The translations under genes and the position numbers were made by a program. Shown here piece by piece: positions 26,300 through 40,397 of a DNA stretch of 64,000 nt. How positions within the stretch are numbered: position 1 is the stretch's first letter; each line of letters begins with the position of its first letter. The DNA is from Oxytricha trifallax (Eukaryota > Ciliophora > Spirotrichea > Sporadotrichida > Oxytrichidae), in contig ARYC01002009.1 in the NCBI GenBank assembly GCA_000711775.1, positions 25,927 to 89,926 on the forward strand. The letters are read 5' to 3'. The notes under the pieces were generated by a model. That model searched no databases. It worked only from the letters and a program-made list of their open reading frames with translations, and was not told where the DNA came from.

Positions 26300-26802
26300 T
26301 ATGTTTAATTTGTATATTCTCACACAGAATTTAAAATAATTCAATAAATTTGATTCACTAAATTGCTTACTAATAAAGAAAAATTAAAAATGTTTATGAT
26401 TAATAAATTGACTTTAATACTATAGGATGCTAAGATATAGTTAATTTATTTTAAATTTTATTTAAAAATATAGATAATATTTCTATTTAAATTCACTTAC
26501 CAGGTAATACTGTAATAATCTATGATTTACCTATTCAAGAAAACTACCAAATCTAAATCATGATATTTAAATCGATCATTTTAAAATACCTTAAATAATC
26601 ATTATGATTTGAGGGCTTATTTGCTATAAGTTAGCTTTCTTAATAACTGATTTAATATCTAAACAAAATGTTTAGATCTTATAATCTACTCGTAACTCTG
26701 GACTCTATTTTTTAATTGATCAAAAGCTAAGACAAATAAGTCATATTTATATTGTACTTATATCGACATAAATAATTTAAGATTAAACATTTCTAATCGT
26801 AT

Positions 26803-28216
26803 TCAGTAAGTGACATCTGTCTATCTCCAAAGCCTTACAGTGTACAAGAATTTGATTAAGAACATATCTCTTAACATTTAAATCGATGCTTCTACTACAT
26901 TCAAGTGAGACCCTTCAATCTCGTTCCATACTACTCCAACCTCTCTCACTGGCACTCTTTGCTGTCCGAGTAAATAAAGTACTTCAACATCGAAGGACCA
27001 TCTCTCAAGATGCTAGGTTGGGAAAACTAATTTAGCAGCATCTCTCGTGAAAATCTTGAACCCACATTGTGTATCTTTAATGTTGTTTTTCAGGACGAAC
27101 TGTACTATTTTGTGCATCACCCATGACAAGAAATTGCGCAATGCGTGTCTCTGTAGACATAATGTTAAATTCATCAAAAAATTACCTCAACTTAAGAACC
27201 ATCTTCTTTTCTTGATCCAATTGCGCAACTCTTGCCGTTTGTATCCATCGATTTGCATTCATTGAAAACTGTGTCTAGGCCCCTAATATCAGTTGCTCCA
27301 TCGGCATCTGTGAAAAGAATATATCTTCCTCTAGAGTACAAACTTCCCTGTAAGAAAAGTTCTCAGAATTGATGTTTTAAATAATAAAAATTCTTGAAAG
27401 TTGGTTGGTCATAAACTCAAATAAGCCTAGGCGTAAATTTGTTTTTTATGCATTCAATTAGAGAAGTAGACTCCACTTGAAAAACTTATAAACTTATAAA
27501 TAATTCTACGTACTTATTTAACAGCACTGCCTTTCCCCTGATTCTGCACTTAATTAACACCTCTCACACACAATTTCTTGCTTGTTGGATAATTTCTTGT
27601 ATACTCCAATATTTATTCCATTGTTTTATCTTTTGAGCCATCATTCACAATAACTATCTCCGCAGTTCTGAATAACTTTCCTTCATCTATTTTCTTTTGC
27701 AAGTACTATACCAATATATATTAGTAAATTATCCAATCAAAAAAGAATATTTCTGTACTATACTTACTTCTAAAGTACTTTAAATATTTTAAATAAGGTT
27801 ATTTTTTTAATCAAAATTCAAAATTATAATATGGATCGTAATTTTGTACTAAAATTTTTTAACAATCATATATTAACGATGTATTAAAGTATCCTTCATC
27901 ATAGTGGGGAGTCTGGACTCTTCATTATAGGCTGGCACAACGATTGAGATATCAATATCAAATGTTTTTTCGTCTAAAAGATATGGAATTTGCACATTTA
28001 TTTTCTTCCCGTCGTCATATAACTCAATTCTTTAATTAAAAGTTACATAAAATTATCGTTTTCACTTACACTTTCTTTTGCTTTTAGTTTCTCCATCTGA
28101 AATAGGGGTCGAAGAACCAACGCACAAATAAAATTACAAAAATCTACAATAGTAAAAATGAGTTACAGAAGTTTGATACATACGGCAAAGGCCAAGTATA
28201 AAAGTGTCACTATCAT
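26803..28216 (-). CDS. ALG5: dolichyl-phosphate beta-glucosyltransferase (ALG5)
   Basis: Predicted ER-membrane GT2 enzyme that transfers glucose from UDP-glucose to dolichyl phosphate for N-glycan precursor synthesis. ATG 28216 opens a hydrophobic anchor (MIVTLLYLAFA..IFVILFV). It is followed by ISIVVPAYNEESRLPTMM, EIVIVNDGSKDKT, the DxD site LFTDADGAT, then CGFKIFTRDAA, HLERWSFDVEVLYL and ASIQMLRDMFLIKFLYTV. Ends at TGA 26805-26803. Introns or IESs interrupt near 28150, 28030-28075, 27725-27900, 27345-27540 and 27140-27180. Family length and motif order agree well. Confidence 0.93.
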
Positions 28217-28395
28217 GTTTATTTAAGTAAACTATTATTAATTTATAGTAATTTATTTACTTCAACTAATAAAATAAGTTATTAATTGGATTAAGAGTTT
28301 AATAAATACCATTATTTAGCCAGATATTTTTTAAGAAATAAATAATTCTAATTTGATTGGTATAGTCATCATATTGTCTTTTTTAAAAAAACTTT

Positions 28396-29140
28396 TCACT
28401 AGATTTTCTTGATGTTTGAGAGACTTAATTTTTCATAATCAATGAATTTGCCAAAATCTTTGAGTTTTCTCTCTGTTTCAATAAGTTGTAACTATATAAT
28501 GAAAAGAATTATGAGATTTGTTATCAAAGTACGAGTAATAAAATAATATTATTAGTAGTATAAATCTAGTATTTTCACAATAATGCACTATATCTAATAC
28601 TTATAAATTTTTATTTCCTTCTTTAAGCAATCTTTAAGTCTTCTCTTAGTTGATATCTTCAACAATGACATAGTTTGAGCTGGTATATGCAATATATCTT
28701 AATTCCTTATTCCAAACTAAATTATTTTTGACACTTTAATCAGTAGTACAACTCAATACTTTTTTCAACTCCATCTCATATTGTTCGTATCTATACCCTG
28801 ATTTATTGTATTAGATTAAAGAATCGTGAGTTAAACCGTACGGGTTTTGAGCAGTTTTTTGTAATTGATTTGATTAAGCAAGAGATTTTTAATTCATGAA
28901 GGGGTTTTGAGTTGAGTGAGCAGGATCAAAATCTCTAGTTGGAATCATATCTAAATTTCCCTCTTGATATTGCTGTTAATCTTATAGATTAATTTATTCA
29001 AGTTAAGTTTAATATAGATCATGAATTTTTTAAAATAAAGAATTATTTAAAGTAATTAAGATAACAGATTAAATTTTTATTATTCTAAATTAAATTTAAG
29101 ATGGGTTTATAGTTTTGAGACAAGTGCATCAAATACTCAA
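28396..29140 (-). CDS. small WD-repeat-like protein or fragment
   Basis: The main minus-strand frame (about 29010-28610) reads through a Gln-rich stretch into NLVWNKELRYIAYTSSNYVI, which resembles the first blade of a WD40 propeller. After an AT-rich gap the end is QLIETERKLKDFGKFIDYEK, with TGA at 28398-28396. A possible start is MHLSQNYKP near 29130. Too short for a propeller, so it may be one piece of a scrambled gene. It does not join the WDR90 gene, whose own TGA is at 29597. Confidence 0.5.
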
Positions 29141-29594
29141 TTGTAGAATTTTCTAAAACCTATGTATTTTAAAGTAAGTAAAACTTTGCTATGTTACAAT
29201 ATAAATAATTATCTTTACATTCTTACTGAATAAAATATGTAAGTTCAACAGGTTATAAAGATAAACAGAAAATTATGATAATTTCAAACTGCGATAAATA
29301 AAATATCTAATCTCTCGATGACATATATACTCTATGAAACATAATTATTTAAACACAAATTATTTTCAACTTTAGGGCTCTACGCATAATAACAAATGAC
29401 TTGGAAAACATAAAAATAAATAAAATATATGAATACAAATATAATATTAAGCTATTAGCATTATGTAAACATATATAAAAAGCACTTGCATATTTCATTT
29501 TTTATTTAATAGTTATGATTTAATATGCTTTAATATAAATCAATACAGTTTTTTCATTTTAAAATTAAATTAATTCCCAATCTTTTGTATTTTA

Positions 29595-32500
29595 TCAATA
29601 GTAATTCTAATGATTCTCAGTCATTCTCATTAACTCGTCTCTTTCAAAAACGGGATCTTACTGCTGCAACTACTAGTTATTTAAATTAGTTGAAGTTTTT
29701 GGCTTAAGCTCTTCAAAATATTTATTGAGTTCTAGGGGAACTTCCTTATCTCCATAGAAACACCATTTGAATACTCCGTTTCCTTCTCCTATAGAATACA
29801 CAAATCTGAGATCGTCTTAAGCAATGACTTTTATTGGGTATTTAAAGTGTCCTAGGAATGCCTGGCAACTTGCTATAACCTCCCCACGCATAGTTTGGTA
29901 AAATTTTAAACAAATATTTCTTATATCAACTTTCCTTAATGAATTACTAAATATTTCCATCTATCATATAAATTATCAGCATAAAGTAATCGTAAACTTT
30001 GATAAGTCCTTCTCTGCCAGCAACGAATATATACTTATTATTTGCAGATATCTCGAAATCAAGACACTCCATATCAGTTACACCATAAGATTCCTTCATA
30101 AATTACAGTTCGTTGAACCCTATGCGATAGAACTTGAGTTTTGAGGAAGTAGTCAAAACCACGAAATCTTTTGAGTTTGGAGCAAATCTTATTTTTTAGA
30201 TTATGTCACCTGTTAGATCCAAGTGGAATTTCAAGGAGAAGTTCTTTGTTTCCCAAACTGTGATATTTTTTTAATTTAAATTTCTAATGAAAAAAAATAA
30301 TGATATAGAACTAAAAGTAGCTAATAAAATTAAGTTCTCTAAATAAAACATATTTTAAGGAATATTATTAGCATTTGAAGAAATATTTGCCATATACTTT
30401 CCATCAGCACTGAAGTCTAAACTGAAATAATTGTCATTAGGAAATTCATAGTCAATAGTCTTAATAGGTTAGTAGCCCTTCTCTACATTAAATATCACTA
30501 TCTTGCTTGATTTATAGAAGATACCCAGGAATCTATTATCAGGAGAGTATTATATATCCATTATTGGACTTTCGTAGATAATTTAAGTGGTTATAACATA
30601 TTATGTGGGATAATATTTTCTTAAAATGCTCTAATTACAGTACGATATATTTCTTTTATTTAGATCATTGTCTCAGCAAGTAACTTGCCCTGTTACAAAT
30701 CGAATATTCTTAAAAATCCAGACTTAAAACCTACTGATACACAGCAATCTTAATGACTAGATGAAATTTTATTATCAAATTACATGCTATAATTAATCCA
30801 TTAAAAGAGTACAGTATTTACCTGTTATAATTATTTCTAATAAATAGTAGGTAGATCATTTTGAGTGGTGAACTCGTTTTCTAGGTCCATGGTCTCTGCG
30901 TTCCAAATCTTAATGTACGAGTCTAAGCCAACAGTCACTAATTTCTTGGTTTGAGAATTGTAACACAAATCTGTAATATTCTCCTAGTGAGACCGTATGA
31001 GCACATTCAATAAAAATCAAAAAATGGTGTGACATTAATTATTAACATATTTATACTTTTAAATTTCTAAATTATTTCAAACTTTTATCAAAGTTTTAAT
31101 TAATAAAATTATCTTATTTTACAATATATTACAATTAACTTGAGCTATTTTTAAAAATTCAAAAATTTTTATTCATTTAAAAACATTAAATTTGATAATA
31201 GAAATATTTTATTTTTAATTGTAAGAAGATAATTCCAAATCAAGAACAGCAACAGTACCTTATGAACTCAAAACAAATTTATTATAAATTTGATATTTAA
31301 GTACATCTATATAGCTATATTACCATTAAATTAAAAATTATTAAAAAATTAAGTTTGTATGGGTATAATCCATTTTTTGTGAAAGATATATATATAGAAG
31401 TTTAAAAAATATTAATCTGTTTGAAATAACTAACTTAAGAATTTAAGAGAATTTTTAATTTGTAATTTATTTATCTTGAGGAAATCTAAAATACTATGAT
31501 ATTAAAACTTTACGATTATAAGCTATGAATAAAGTTAATAATATAATTAAGTTAAATAATAATCAACGATAGTATGATAAAGAATAATTATTATGATTCA
31601 CTTAAAATCAAACATTTTAGCCAATATTATTCATCATTATTTATATATATTATTATTATAAAACAGATATCTCCTTTTCAGTTAGATTTATGTCACAATC
31701 TACAATCGGTTACTAAGTATTTACCTCTGAGATTAATTTGCTAAAATCTGTACTCCAAATACGTAAAATACCATTAATTGAGGTTGTAACGCAAAACTTT
31801 TGTTCTGGAGACAGTTTCAATGAAGTTATTTTGTCTTCATTTATTTATAAAAACTTAGATAGCTATAGAAATTAATCTTTTGCAATAGTAGTATTTATGT
31901 TTTTGCTTATCTTCATGAATTTGAATGATTTTATCAATTTATCTGCTTGAGTAGTTTGCAAAGTAAAGTAGCCCGCAGGTTGTTGTAACATACACATACC
32001 CAGGTTTCTTTTAATTTTTATCATTTAAAGTGAAGTCTACTACCGAGTGATTGAAAGTCTTCCCTCTACCTGTGTTGTTCAGGGCTACTGATTGACCGGG
32101 GAGATGGGAATTTTTCAGTTTGTAGAATCGGATGTTTTCTTTACCACAACTTACTAGAGAAGAGGATGATAAACAAAGCATCTATGCTTTAAAACTTCAC
32201 ATAGAATTGATTTATATTAGAAAGTCCCATGTTTTATTATTGAAATCAGTTTACATCGTTGAATCTTAAATTGACAACATCAAAGTCAGATAATTTGCAT
32301 TCAATAATAATTATTAGAATTAATATTATATAATAAAAGATAATTATCTCGCATGAATTTCTACTTTCTTATACTTAATCATATCTGCAAGGAGATAAAC
32401 CAAAAACAAATCTCTTTTTTAGAAATCTTTACCAGATATAGCTAGGAGAGAACTGTCACAGCTCACACTTAGAGATAAAATACTTTACAGAGGTGGCTTA

Positions 32501-34745
32501 AATGTAAATAAGCATAGTTGTTTTTTATAAGAAAATAATTTAGCTTAAATTAATCAATTGTTTGATTATTTGAAATAAAAATGCACAATTCTTTACATAC
32601 CAGTTGGATTTATAATTAAGAATTTTTAGTTGATCTTGCACATCCCAAATGCTAACTTCATAATCCTTCTAACCCTCATCCTTACTTGAGCTCTTACAGC
32701 ATGTGAAAGCATAGTTTTGATACACAAATAAGTACTCAATAACTGATGTTTAATGATCATAGAACAGTCTTTATCTCTGTTGTGGAGGGTAGTATCCAAG
32801 CAACAAATTGGCTTGAGTATAAAGCAGCTCTCTGGACAATTTAAGGTCTTTATTGTAGTAAATCTGTCCAGATTAAAATCTTGGATGCATACCAATTACT
32901 CGATCTACTCGCATTATTGGATTGGGTTTCAGCACAAACTTTTCCTTATCGTTTTCATAATTGAAACCTTAAGTTCTGCTTATAACACCTTGAGGCAGTT
33001 TATCATTTTGTTGCTGATAAAGTGTGATTTGAGCATCATTAGTTATGTTTTTCTGTTCGAGAGAGTAGTTATGATTTATTTGCATTTCCTAGATTTCTTT
33101 TAGCGTTCTTTCTATGGTTCCTGCGCCATATATTATTTCATCATTAGAAAGTGGTTTAGAATTTAAAGTCGCTTAGTTGAGCTGCTTGTAATCTTCAAAG
33201 CCCTAATCTATGTCTCTTTGCAAATCATCTTCATCTTTGAGATTAGAAAGAGGCAAATTTTAGGACTTAAAATTATTAAATTATTAGAGATCCTTATTTA
33301 GCTCTCTAGACTCTCCAAATGTGTCTGAATTGAACTTTACTGACTTATGTGCTTGAGTTTTCTACCCACTATTATTTGACGTGGTGCTTTACTTTCTGAT
33401 TATAGATTTTGGTCTTTGCTAAGAAACTTGACTAGACTACTATTCATTACTAATATTTTATCTATTGGGTCTTGGTCCTGTTTTGCTCTCTTCATTATCA
33501 TTTAAGTTTTTATCAGCAATCTATTTCTTTGATTTCAAATCAGCTTACTTGCTTAAAACTTTGTTACTCTTATTTTTGTTATTTTCTTTGCCAGTTTCAA
33601 CACCTGAACTCTTTTCTTCTTAAAGTGTCATTTAATCGATTTCATTTTGCTGATCATGTGGATAGTCTATCCATGCATACTATGCGAACCACTCTTTATC
33701 TTTTGTATTCAAAAATAAATCATTATTTGTAATAATATATTCTAACTATTAACTAATTCTAAATTGTTGTAAATAAAAGCATGTTATAAATGTATTCTTC
33801 ATGGCCATATCCTTGGGCAGAGTTTACACAGTATATTTTATATCACTTGTAAATATTCCTTTTATAGAGCTGTTAGCTGTAGCTTTAAATCAAAGGAATA
33901 AAATAAATAAATTATATATATATATATAGTTTTTCTTTGATCTGTAGTATAAATTCAGGATTTATAGTTAAGTATAACTAATATATAAGCTTAGAAAGAT
34001 CTCATAGAGAATGAATGAGCTTAGCCAGAAATAAAAACATTATTCGATTCTAGCAAGTTATAGGCATTCAGAGCAATCATAGTCCATTTAGCATAAGGCA
34101 GATTTATGGGCACTTACAGTGAATTTCCGTTTAGGTTCTAAATTTAAACATTATTTTTAATTTAATTGATGAGATTGAGACTTAATCTTTTGAAAAAGAT
34201 CAGCTAAACTTACCTTAAACTCTTTGTAAATATTTGAAATGGACAGTCGAACAAGTCTTGTCTCATTTACGGTATAGTCGAAATGTATCACGAAAGATTT
34301 TCCAGCTGGCACGTTCAGAGTTATATACACCTATTTTCAAATAAAATTAAGAGATATCTATATTCTTTACATAAACCACTTCTAAAAATTTAAAGGATTT
34401 TGTCAAATTAAAATTGCATCATGGGTATTTAATTTTGGTTTATTTTCCAGTCAAGCCGAGAGCTTTCTTTGGCAAATGCTTCTGGGCGGGTACTTATATA
34501 TAGTTACTGGCAGTTGTAACTCCATTGATTTTTATCACATTTTTAGCTAGTTCTTTGTCGTATACCTCAGTCACATCGCCTTCTTTGTGGAACAAATTTA
34601 TATAAAGTAAATATAGAAAAAATGCATTCATAGAAAATATACAACAAATGATAATATTTTTATAGTGGCCTAGCTACCATTCAGTTAGCTTTATAGACTT
34701 GAAGACATCAACAAAGGGGTGTTGATAGATTGGAATTTTATTCAT
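29595..34745 (-). CDS. WDR90: WDR90/POC16 homologue (centriole wall protein)
   Basis: ATG at 34745 starts MNKIPIYQHPFVDVFKSIKL, a DUF667/CFAP20-like domain: EGDVTEVYDKELAKNVIKI, TASNYIQVPAQ, GKSFVIHFDY, then LPYAKWTMIALNAYNLLE. GT-AG introns interrupt it near 34580-34670 and 34140-34215. A Gln/Ser-rich linker (33700-33100) leads to WD40 repeats (VIGMHPRFQSG, YEVSIWDVQDQL) and final blades (QAFLGHFKYPIKVI, VYSIGEGNGVFKWCF). Ends at TGA 29597-29595. Known homologues bind microtubules at the centriole inner scaffold. Blocks of 300-650 bp without coding, such as 31030-31690, look like IESs. The DUF667-plus-WD40 combination is diagnostic. Confidence 0.9.
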
Positions 34746-34889
34746 TTTTAATTTAAATTGCTTTTTCAAAATTTAAATCTGTTCAAATATTTCATTTTAC
34801 TTCTACATAAATATCCTTATGATTATAAATGAGACTATTTGTGAAATTAATTGTCGTTAAGAATTATTAAGTTTTGAAATTAAATTGTA

Positions 34890-36300
34890 AAATCTACCAA
34901 ATTTTATTATTGAAGCTTTATCTTTAACTTTCACAAATATTTGCACTTATATTCACTCTTACTAGTTTGACTAATTGCTATTTTAAGCATTAGCCCCATC
35001 ACTTCTTGCTCTATTCGATGATGAATTCTATATAGTATTTTAGGAATTATTAGCTGGTGTTGAACTACTTGATTAAATTGATTGTTGAGATATATCCAAT
35101 TAAGCTGTATTTAGTGGCTGCTGACTTTGAGAGGGGTATCTAGAGTCTGACCTGGTTCTTATGTGATCCACTATGTTCTAAATTCTATCAATACCAGCTT
35201 CAATTTAACGCATTACAGAAGAGGTATTAGTCAATGGTTGTAGCTACTATCTTGGATTGCTTATAGCTTACAGTTGAGATTAACTAGTGGTGTTTAATGT
35301 TGAAGCTGTTGAAATGTTTAAGCCTTATTGAGAAGTAATTGCTAGACCTGGAAGGTTTTGTGATTGACTAGGAACTGCACGATTTTAAGTAATGTTATTT
35401 CTCATAATTTCAGACCTGGATAATTGCCTATTAAACACTTCATATCGTTATAAAATAAAAAATAAGAACTATCTTTGTTTTACCAAGTAACTGTTAAGTT
35501 CTGGTACTGGTTAGCGAAGACTGTGCATTCTGATAAGCATTTCTATTTGTATTTCTTCTCACTTAATCATGTTAATTATCGCTACTGAAATTTCTATCAT
35601 TATTTTACAGACTATTAAACCTATTGTCTCTTTATTACATTCTCTATGTAGATCTATATAGAGGATCATTCTGTCTGTTTTCTGAGAAGTACACATTGAA
35701 GGGCCTGTTTCTTGATTCAGCCCTGAGTTCTTGTAAACCAGTCGATCCGTGGATAGGACTATTTAATACTCTCAGTCTTTGACTTAAACTTTCTCTTTCA
35801 CTTTGAATTTAAAAAAAACATAAAAATATAAGAAGAAGTGATAAGTTTGGCTCTTTTGTGGGTAAATTACTTAATTTAAAACTCAATTGTGAACTATTCT
35901 AACAATATAAACTGCTCTAATAATTTGAATTCTATTAAGTTGACTCATTTGGTCTCTGACTTACTATGTCATCCTAGCTACCTCTCCCCTGAGATGATTT
36001 ACCTAATTAGATTATTCTCTCACTGAATCAATTTGGTTAATTAGATTGGCTTGCTATTACGATTATTAAGATTCTGGTTGATTTTAAACGCTGGAATTGA
36101 CTAATTCATTGTTTTACACGTGAGATTCTTACCGATTATTAGGTGGTATGAAATCCTGCATAAGTTCATTAATAATTGGTTGACTATTGGGGGGTTATGG
36201 GGGTACACTTACTACATCTGCATCTTCTAAAATGTTTGGGTTTCTATTAAGTAAATCGTCAACTTAGGAAAGCACGTTTTGTTATTCATATACAGGATTT
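34890..36300 (-). CDS. Gln/Asn/Ser-rich low-complexity protein
   Basis: Minus-strand segments begin near VYEQQNVLSQVDDLLNRNP (36285). They continue through NSQPIINELMQDFIPPNN and a heptad-rich part (NHLRGEVARMTQQVRDQM), then Gln/Asn/Ser-rich sequence down to QVQIFVKVKDKA at about 34920. At least two AT-rich breaks (35810-35890, 35420-35480) interrupt it. No catalytic domain is seen. The frame stays open without TGA into the start of WDR90, so an N-terminal extension of that gene cannot be excluded, but WDR90 proteins normally begin at the DUF667 domain. Confidence 0.5.
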
Positions 36301-36309
36301 AATTTTAGA

Positions 36310-37090
36310 ACCCGTTAATTCTATATAAATTTTATTAATTATTCTCAATTCAGAGAGTATTTTAAGAAAAATAAACTTAGCGCTGCGAAAAATTTATTTC
36401 TCTTAAAATTCGAAAATAACAATTTTTTTAATTTCCTATTTATTTAGTAGAAAATCAAGGAAATTTTATTAAAATCAACTTATATCGAAAATAAATTTGT
36501 TCAAATTATCGTCTTAATATATTAAATCAATAATTTATGTAATAGACAAAAATATAAAGAAATATTATACAAGTTATTGATGTATTATTTTAGACATAGA
36601 TCCCAAGTCAACTTTTTTAATAAAATTTTGTTTCAATAAATCAATTAAAAAAGCTTGAAATAAATTATTTAGGTCGTTACTATATAAAATTGTTATTCAA
36701 TTTTAACAATATTAACTTATAGAATTATTGCTGAATTATTCTTATTAATTATTCAATTGCTAATTTTAATTTTAGATCGGGACATGTGGTATTTACTACT
36801 CTACTTATTACATTATAAGCATGTTTGAGGAAATTTTTATTAAAAAATTAATTAATTTAACTACTGTAAAATTGAAGCTTACTGATAATTTGAAGTTCTT
36901 AAAGCTTAATTTATAAAAATAAAATTATTAGATGATTAAAATTTCTAGAAACAATATATAAAAGATTTATAATGATTAAGATTTTTATATTTTTAAACTG
37001 TTCTGGGATATTTATTCATTTTTAAAAAATAAGAAACTTATTAATATTAACTGTTTGGTTATTTATTTGTTTCCTAAATAAGATATAATC
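36310..37090. other. AT-rich intergenic region, nothing recognised
   Basis: Extremely AT-rich with no protein-like frame, inverted repeat or RNA gene visible. Confidence 0.5.
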
Positions 37091-37099
37091 TCATAATAT

Positions 37100-39280
37100 T
37101 ATTATTATTCTTGTTCTTAAACTTAAGCATCTGCAGCTTGAGCTTCTTCATCTTCTTCAAATTCTTATTCTTCGATGTCCTCTTCAGACTCTAAGTCCTG
37201 ATTCCTATAAAAATAATTATAATTGCATACTTTTGAACTTACTACTATTCAGCTGCTTGAAGTTGAGCAAGTTCAGCTTGATTCTCAATAATTCTGGCAT
37301 ACATCATATTGTTCCTGGGCACCATATAGTATCTTGGGATGTCAGGTCTACTTGTGTAAGTTTAAAGTGGGGCTACTCTCTACGAATTTGAATACAAATA
37401 TTCATCGTACTTCTTGTTCCAACCCTAAGCACAAAATAATTATACAATATATCATACTTACATCGTAATGAATGTAGAGAAGAGGGAATTTAGAACTAGT
37501 CACCGATATTTTATATTGAATGATGCCTACACACCACACATATTCGGTGTCTCTCACATCGATCTTATCCCCTGCCTTGATTTACTTCCCCTGTAACTTG
37601 TGCTTAAGCTTCCAATCTTTGTAAGATTTCACTCTATCGACGTATCTTTAATATTCTCCCTCTTAATCTTTGCAGTCTGAAGCATAATAACGAGATTGGA
37701 TGACACTTTTAATGAGCGAATCTATCATTTTATTTCTCTAAATTGGAGACTTCCTGATGTCCTTTCTGCATTAAGGGCAAATTTTCTTTCTTATCAAGCA
37801 TTCAGTAAGGCATTAATTGCAAAACGTATGGCCACAAATTGCAACTCTACAACCTATTATCATGTCTATGCAGATTGAGCATTGAACTTCCTCTATTGCT
37901 TTGGTGTTGTCAAACATAGCTTAAAAATGATTTTATATCTAAAAGCAAAATTACCTTTCTAGTAGTGACTCAATTTTTGTTCCAATTCTTTGATTAAATT
38001 TTAGGTTTCAAGCTCAAGCTGAACTTCTTCTTCCTACTGTTGTTACTATACTTAATTTTTGTTGGTTGAAGTATCAATTTGAACTGAAACTTCCTATATC
38101 TAATTTTGAGCATTAGATTATTGACTCTCTCTCAAAGTATTCCTGGGTTGAATCATTTCTTTTTCATTTAGCTGAGAGGGCTCCTAAAAGCTAACTTAGT
38201 TCCTCTGACTCTTTTACTCTTGCCTAATTTATGAAATTAACAATGAAATTGATTTTTACTTCATAACAGATTTTATTTCTCTCTTTTTGCCAGAATTGCT
38301 ACTACTCTCAGAATTCAAAGAGAGCCTATCTTGGCTTTGAACTTCAAGTTAATCTGAGAATCTCACTTTCTTAGAAAAAGTTAATTCTTAATCAGAGTTT
38401 TGTGAATGGGGTTGTTAATCTTGCTAATTTTTACTTTGGCTTAAAGTCGACTAGCTCTCATTGCCATATAAGTTTTCACGAATCATTTCATTTTAATTAG
38501 TCAAACTTAGTTAGCTTCAAAAATTTCATACATTCAAATTAAAATGGGTTTAAAATTATACATCCTTTAAGTGAGTTTGAAAATAATTATTGCATTGATC
38601 TTTTTTACTCCCAACCTGATTTTATTTTATGAAAAAATTACTCAAACTTTAATTTGAAGATTTCTGTTTTTAATTTAAGTCATTGCTTTCTCTAATCATC
38701 CCATTCATGGAATTTGAGCTATTCTTACAGTTTTGTTACTTCTTATTCCCCTACCCCTGTTTATCTTAAAAAGTTACTTTTTGTCTCTTTCTTCTATTAT
38801 TACAGTCATCCATATAGAGTATTTGTTGCATTTATTCATCATCAATTTCATCATCGAAATTCCCAATTGCTTAGTTTAAACCACTGGGATTGTTTATCTC
38901 ATTCAAGTTTGATATTCTGTATCAAAGTCAAATAAAAATTGTAATAATATACCTTTCCCTAGAGAGCATACTGATTCTTTATTGATTTACGCTCAAATTG
39001 GCGATATTTGCAGGGTTTTATCTCTGCGGCGAGGTTTGTTAATTCAAAATCAAACTATGATTTGAATTTTCTCTTCTATAAAGTGTAAAAAAAACTAAAG
39101 TAAATTTTACATAATTTCTCTTTAGTGAGGTGCTTGATGCTGGATGTCATCTTTCTAGCCCTTGGAGAATATGCTAAAAAATCGTTTCTACAAGCCAAGT
39201 TAATTCCAAAACAAATAAAAAGTAAATTTTAAGCAAAATAAATGAGAAGGAAATATTTGGTTACTTACAAGTGAATTCAT
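37100..39280 (-). CDS. RING-finger E3 ligase-like protein with Tudor-knot/chromo-barrel domain
   Basis: ATG 39280 (MNSL, then a GT-AG intron) leads through Gln/Asn/Ser-rich sequence and a helical part to a RING finger near 37880-37750. The RING reads CSICIDMIIG, CGHTFCNQCL, CPQCRKD, the C3HC4 pattern of ubiquitin ligases. It is followed by a barrel domain with DKIDVRDTEYVWCVGII and YIHYDGWNKKYDEYLY, like Tudor-knot/MRG chromo-barrels that bind chromatin marks. The C-terminus is acidic (EEDIEEQEFEEDEEAQ). At least five small introns or IESs interrupt it. No TGA follows closely in frame, so the end is approximate. A chromatin-linked ubiquitin ligase is the best inference. Confidence 0.82.
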
Positions 39281-40397
39281 TTTTTCTTTATTTGAATAAT
39301 AATACTATTATTATTAATAATGATGTACGAAAATTAATTATTGGGAAATAAATTAACCACATAAATAAAATAAAAAATTCCTACATTATCAATATAGCTT
39401 TCGTTTGTTTGTTTGTTTATTTTATGAAGTCTAATATACTTTTTACCTTGTTAAAATATCTCTACAGTTTTTTTTCACTTGAATATTTTGTTAACTTTGG
39501 ATTCTCCTGAGTAAATTGTACTTTACTAAAAATTGTTTGAGTTCTCTTGGGGTATCTTTCTGATGTTACAGTGATAAGTACCATTACTTATGTTAAAACT
39601 TCTCTCAACAAAAATATTTTTCGAATGACATACTGAGGGAAAAATCCTGAGAGTTAATTTTTTAAAATTTTCTATTGAAAAGTATAATCCTCACTTTTAT
39701 CAAAAAAACATATGCCAATCTGAAAACTGAGAGGAGAGTTATTTGTCTCCTGTAAATATCCTTGTTGTACTCAACTCCAAACTGCATTCAAATTTTATAA
39801 AACTTTAATTGTCAAGGGTCGAAGTATTTTATTTGGCATGTGCACCTTAACCTTTTCCTGACGTATTCTGAGGATGTTCTCAGATCTCGTATTAAAAAGT
39901 GATTGGCTTAATAGTTTCTATTTCCATGTACCAGTATTTAGGAACTTACTCCTCAACATACCAGTAGTTCAAAACCTTCTCTTCATTTGAATTTAATTAT
40001 AATTTATTAGAGTGGTTTTAAATTAAGGATCACGAGAATTTAGAATAGGAAATCTATTCAAATTATATAATTGATTTAAAAATTTAGAAAAAATAATTTA
40101 ATTGGCACAAATATTAAGACTTTGAATATTTCATTTTATTCCATTTTATTAAAACCGATTCAATTAGATTTTTTATTTTATTTAAATTCAATTCCTTATG
40201 ATATTTTAATAAGTTTATATATTTAAACTCCCGTATAATGGTAAAAGCAATATAAATATAAATTCTTATAATAATCTGCAACCTATAAGTTTTATTAAAA
40301 CTATCCAACTTGTTACAACATTATTTTGGTAGTCAAAGAAAGCGAAAAATGATTAAAGAAATAATATTTTTTAATTTTATTGCATAAAATAATTAAA
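39281..40397. other. intergenic AT-rich region
   Basis: No supported coding segment. Standard-code ORFs here are chance frames in AT-rich DNA. Confidence 0.5.

Noticed and set aside
33472-33732. Plus-strand ORFs in 32.7-33.8 kb
   Set aside because: Shadows of the Gln/Ser-rich linker of WDR90 on the minus strand.
28396-34745. The 28.4-29.1 kb WD-like segment as the C-terminus of WDR90
   Set aside because: The WDR90 frame has its own TGA at 29597-29595 after a complete last blade.
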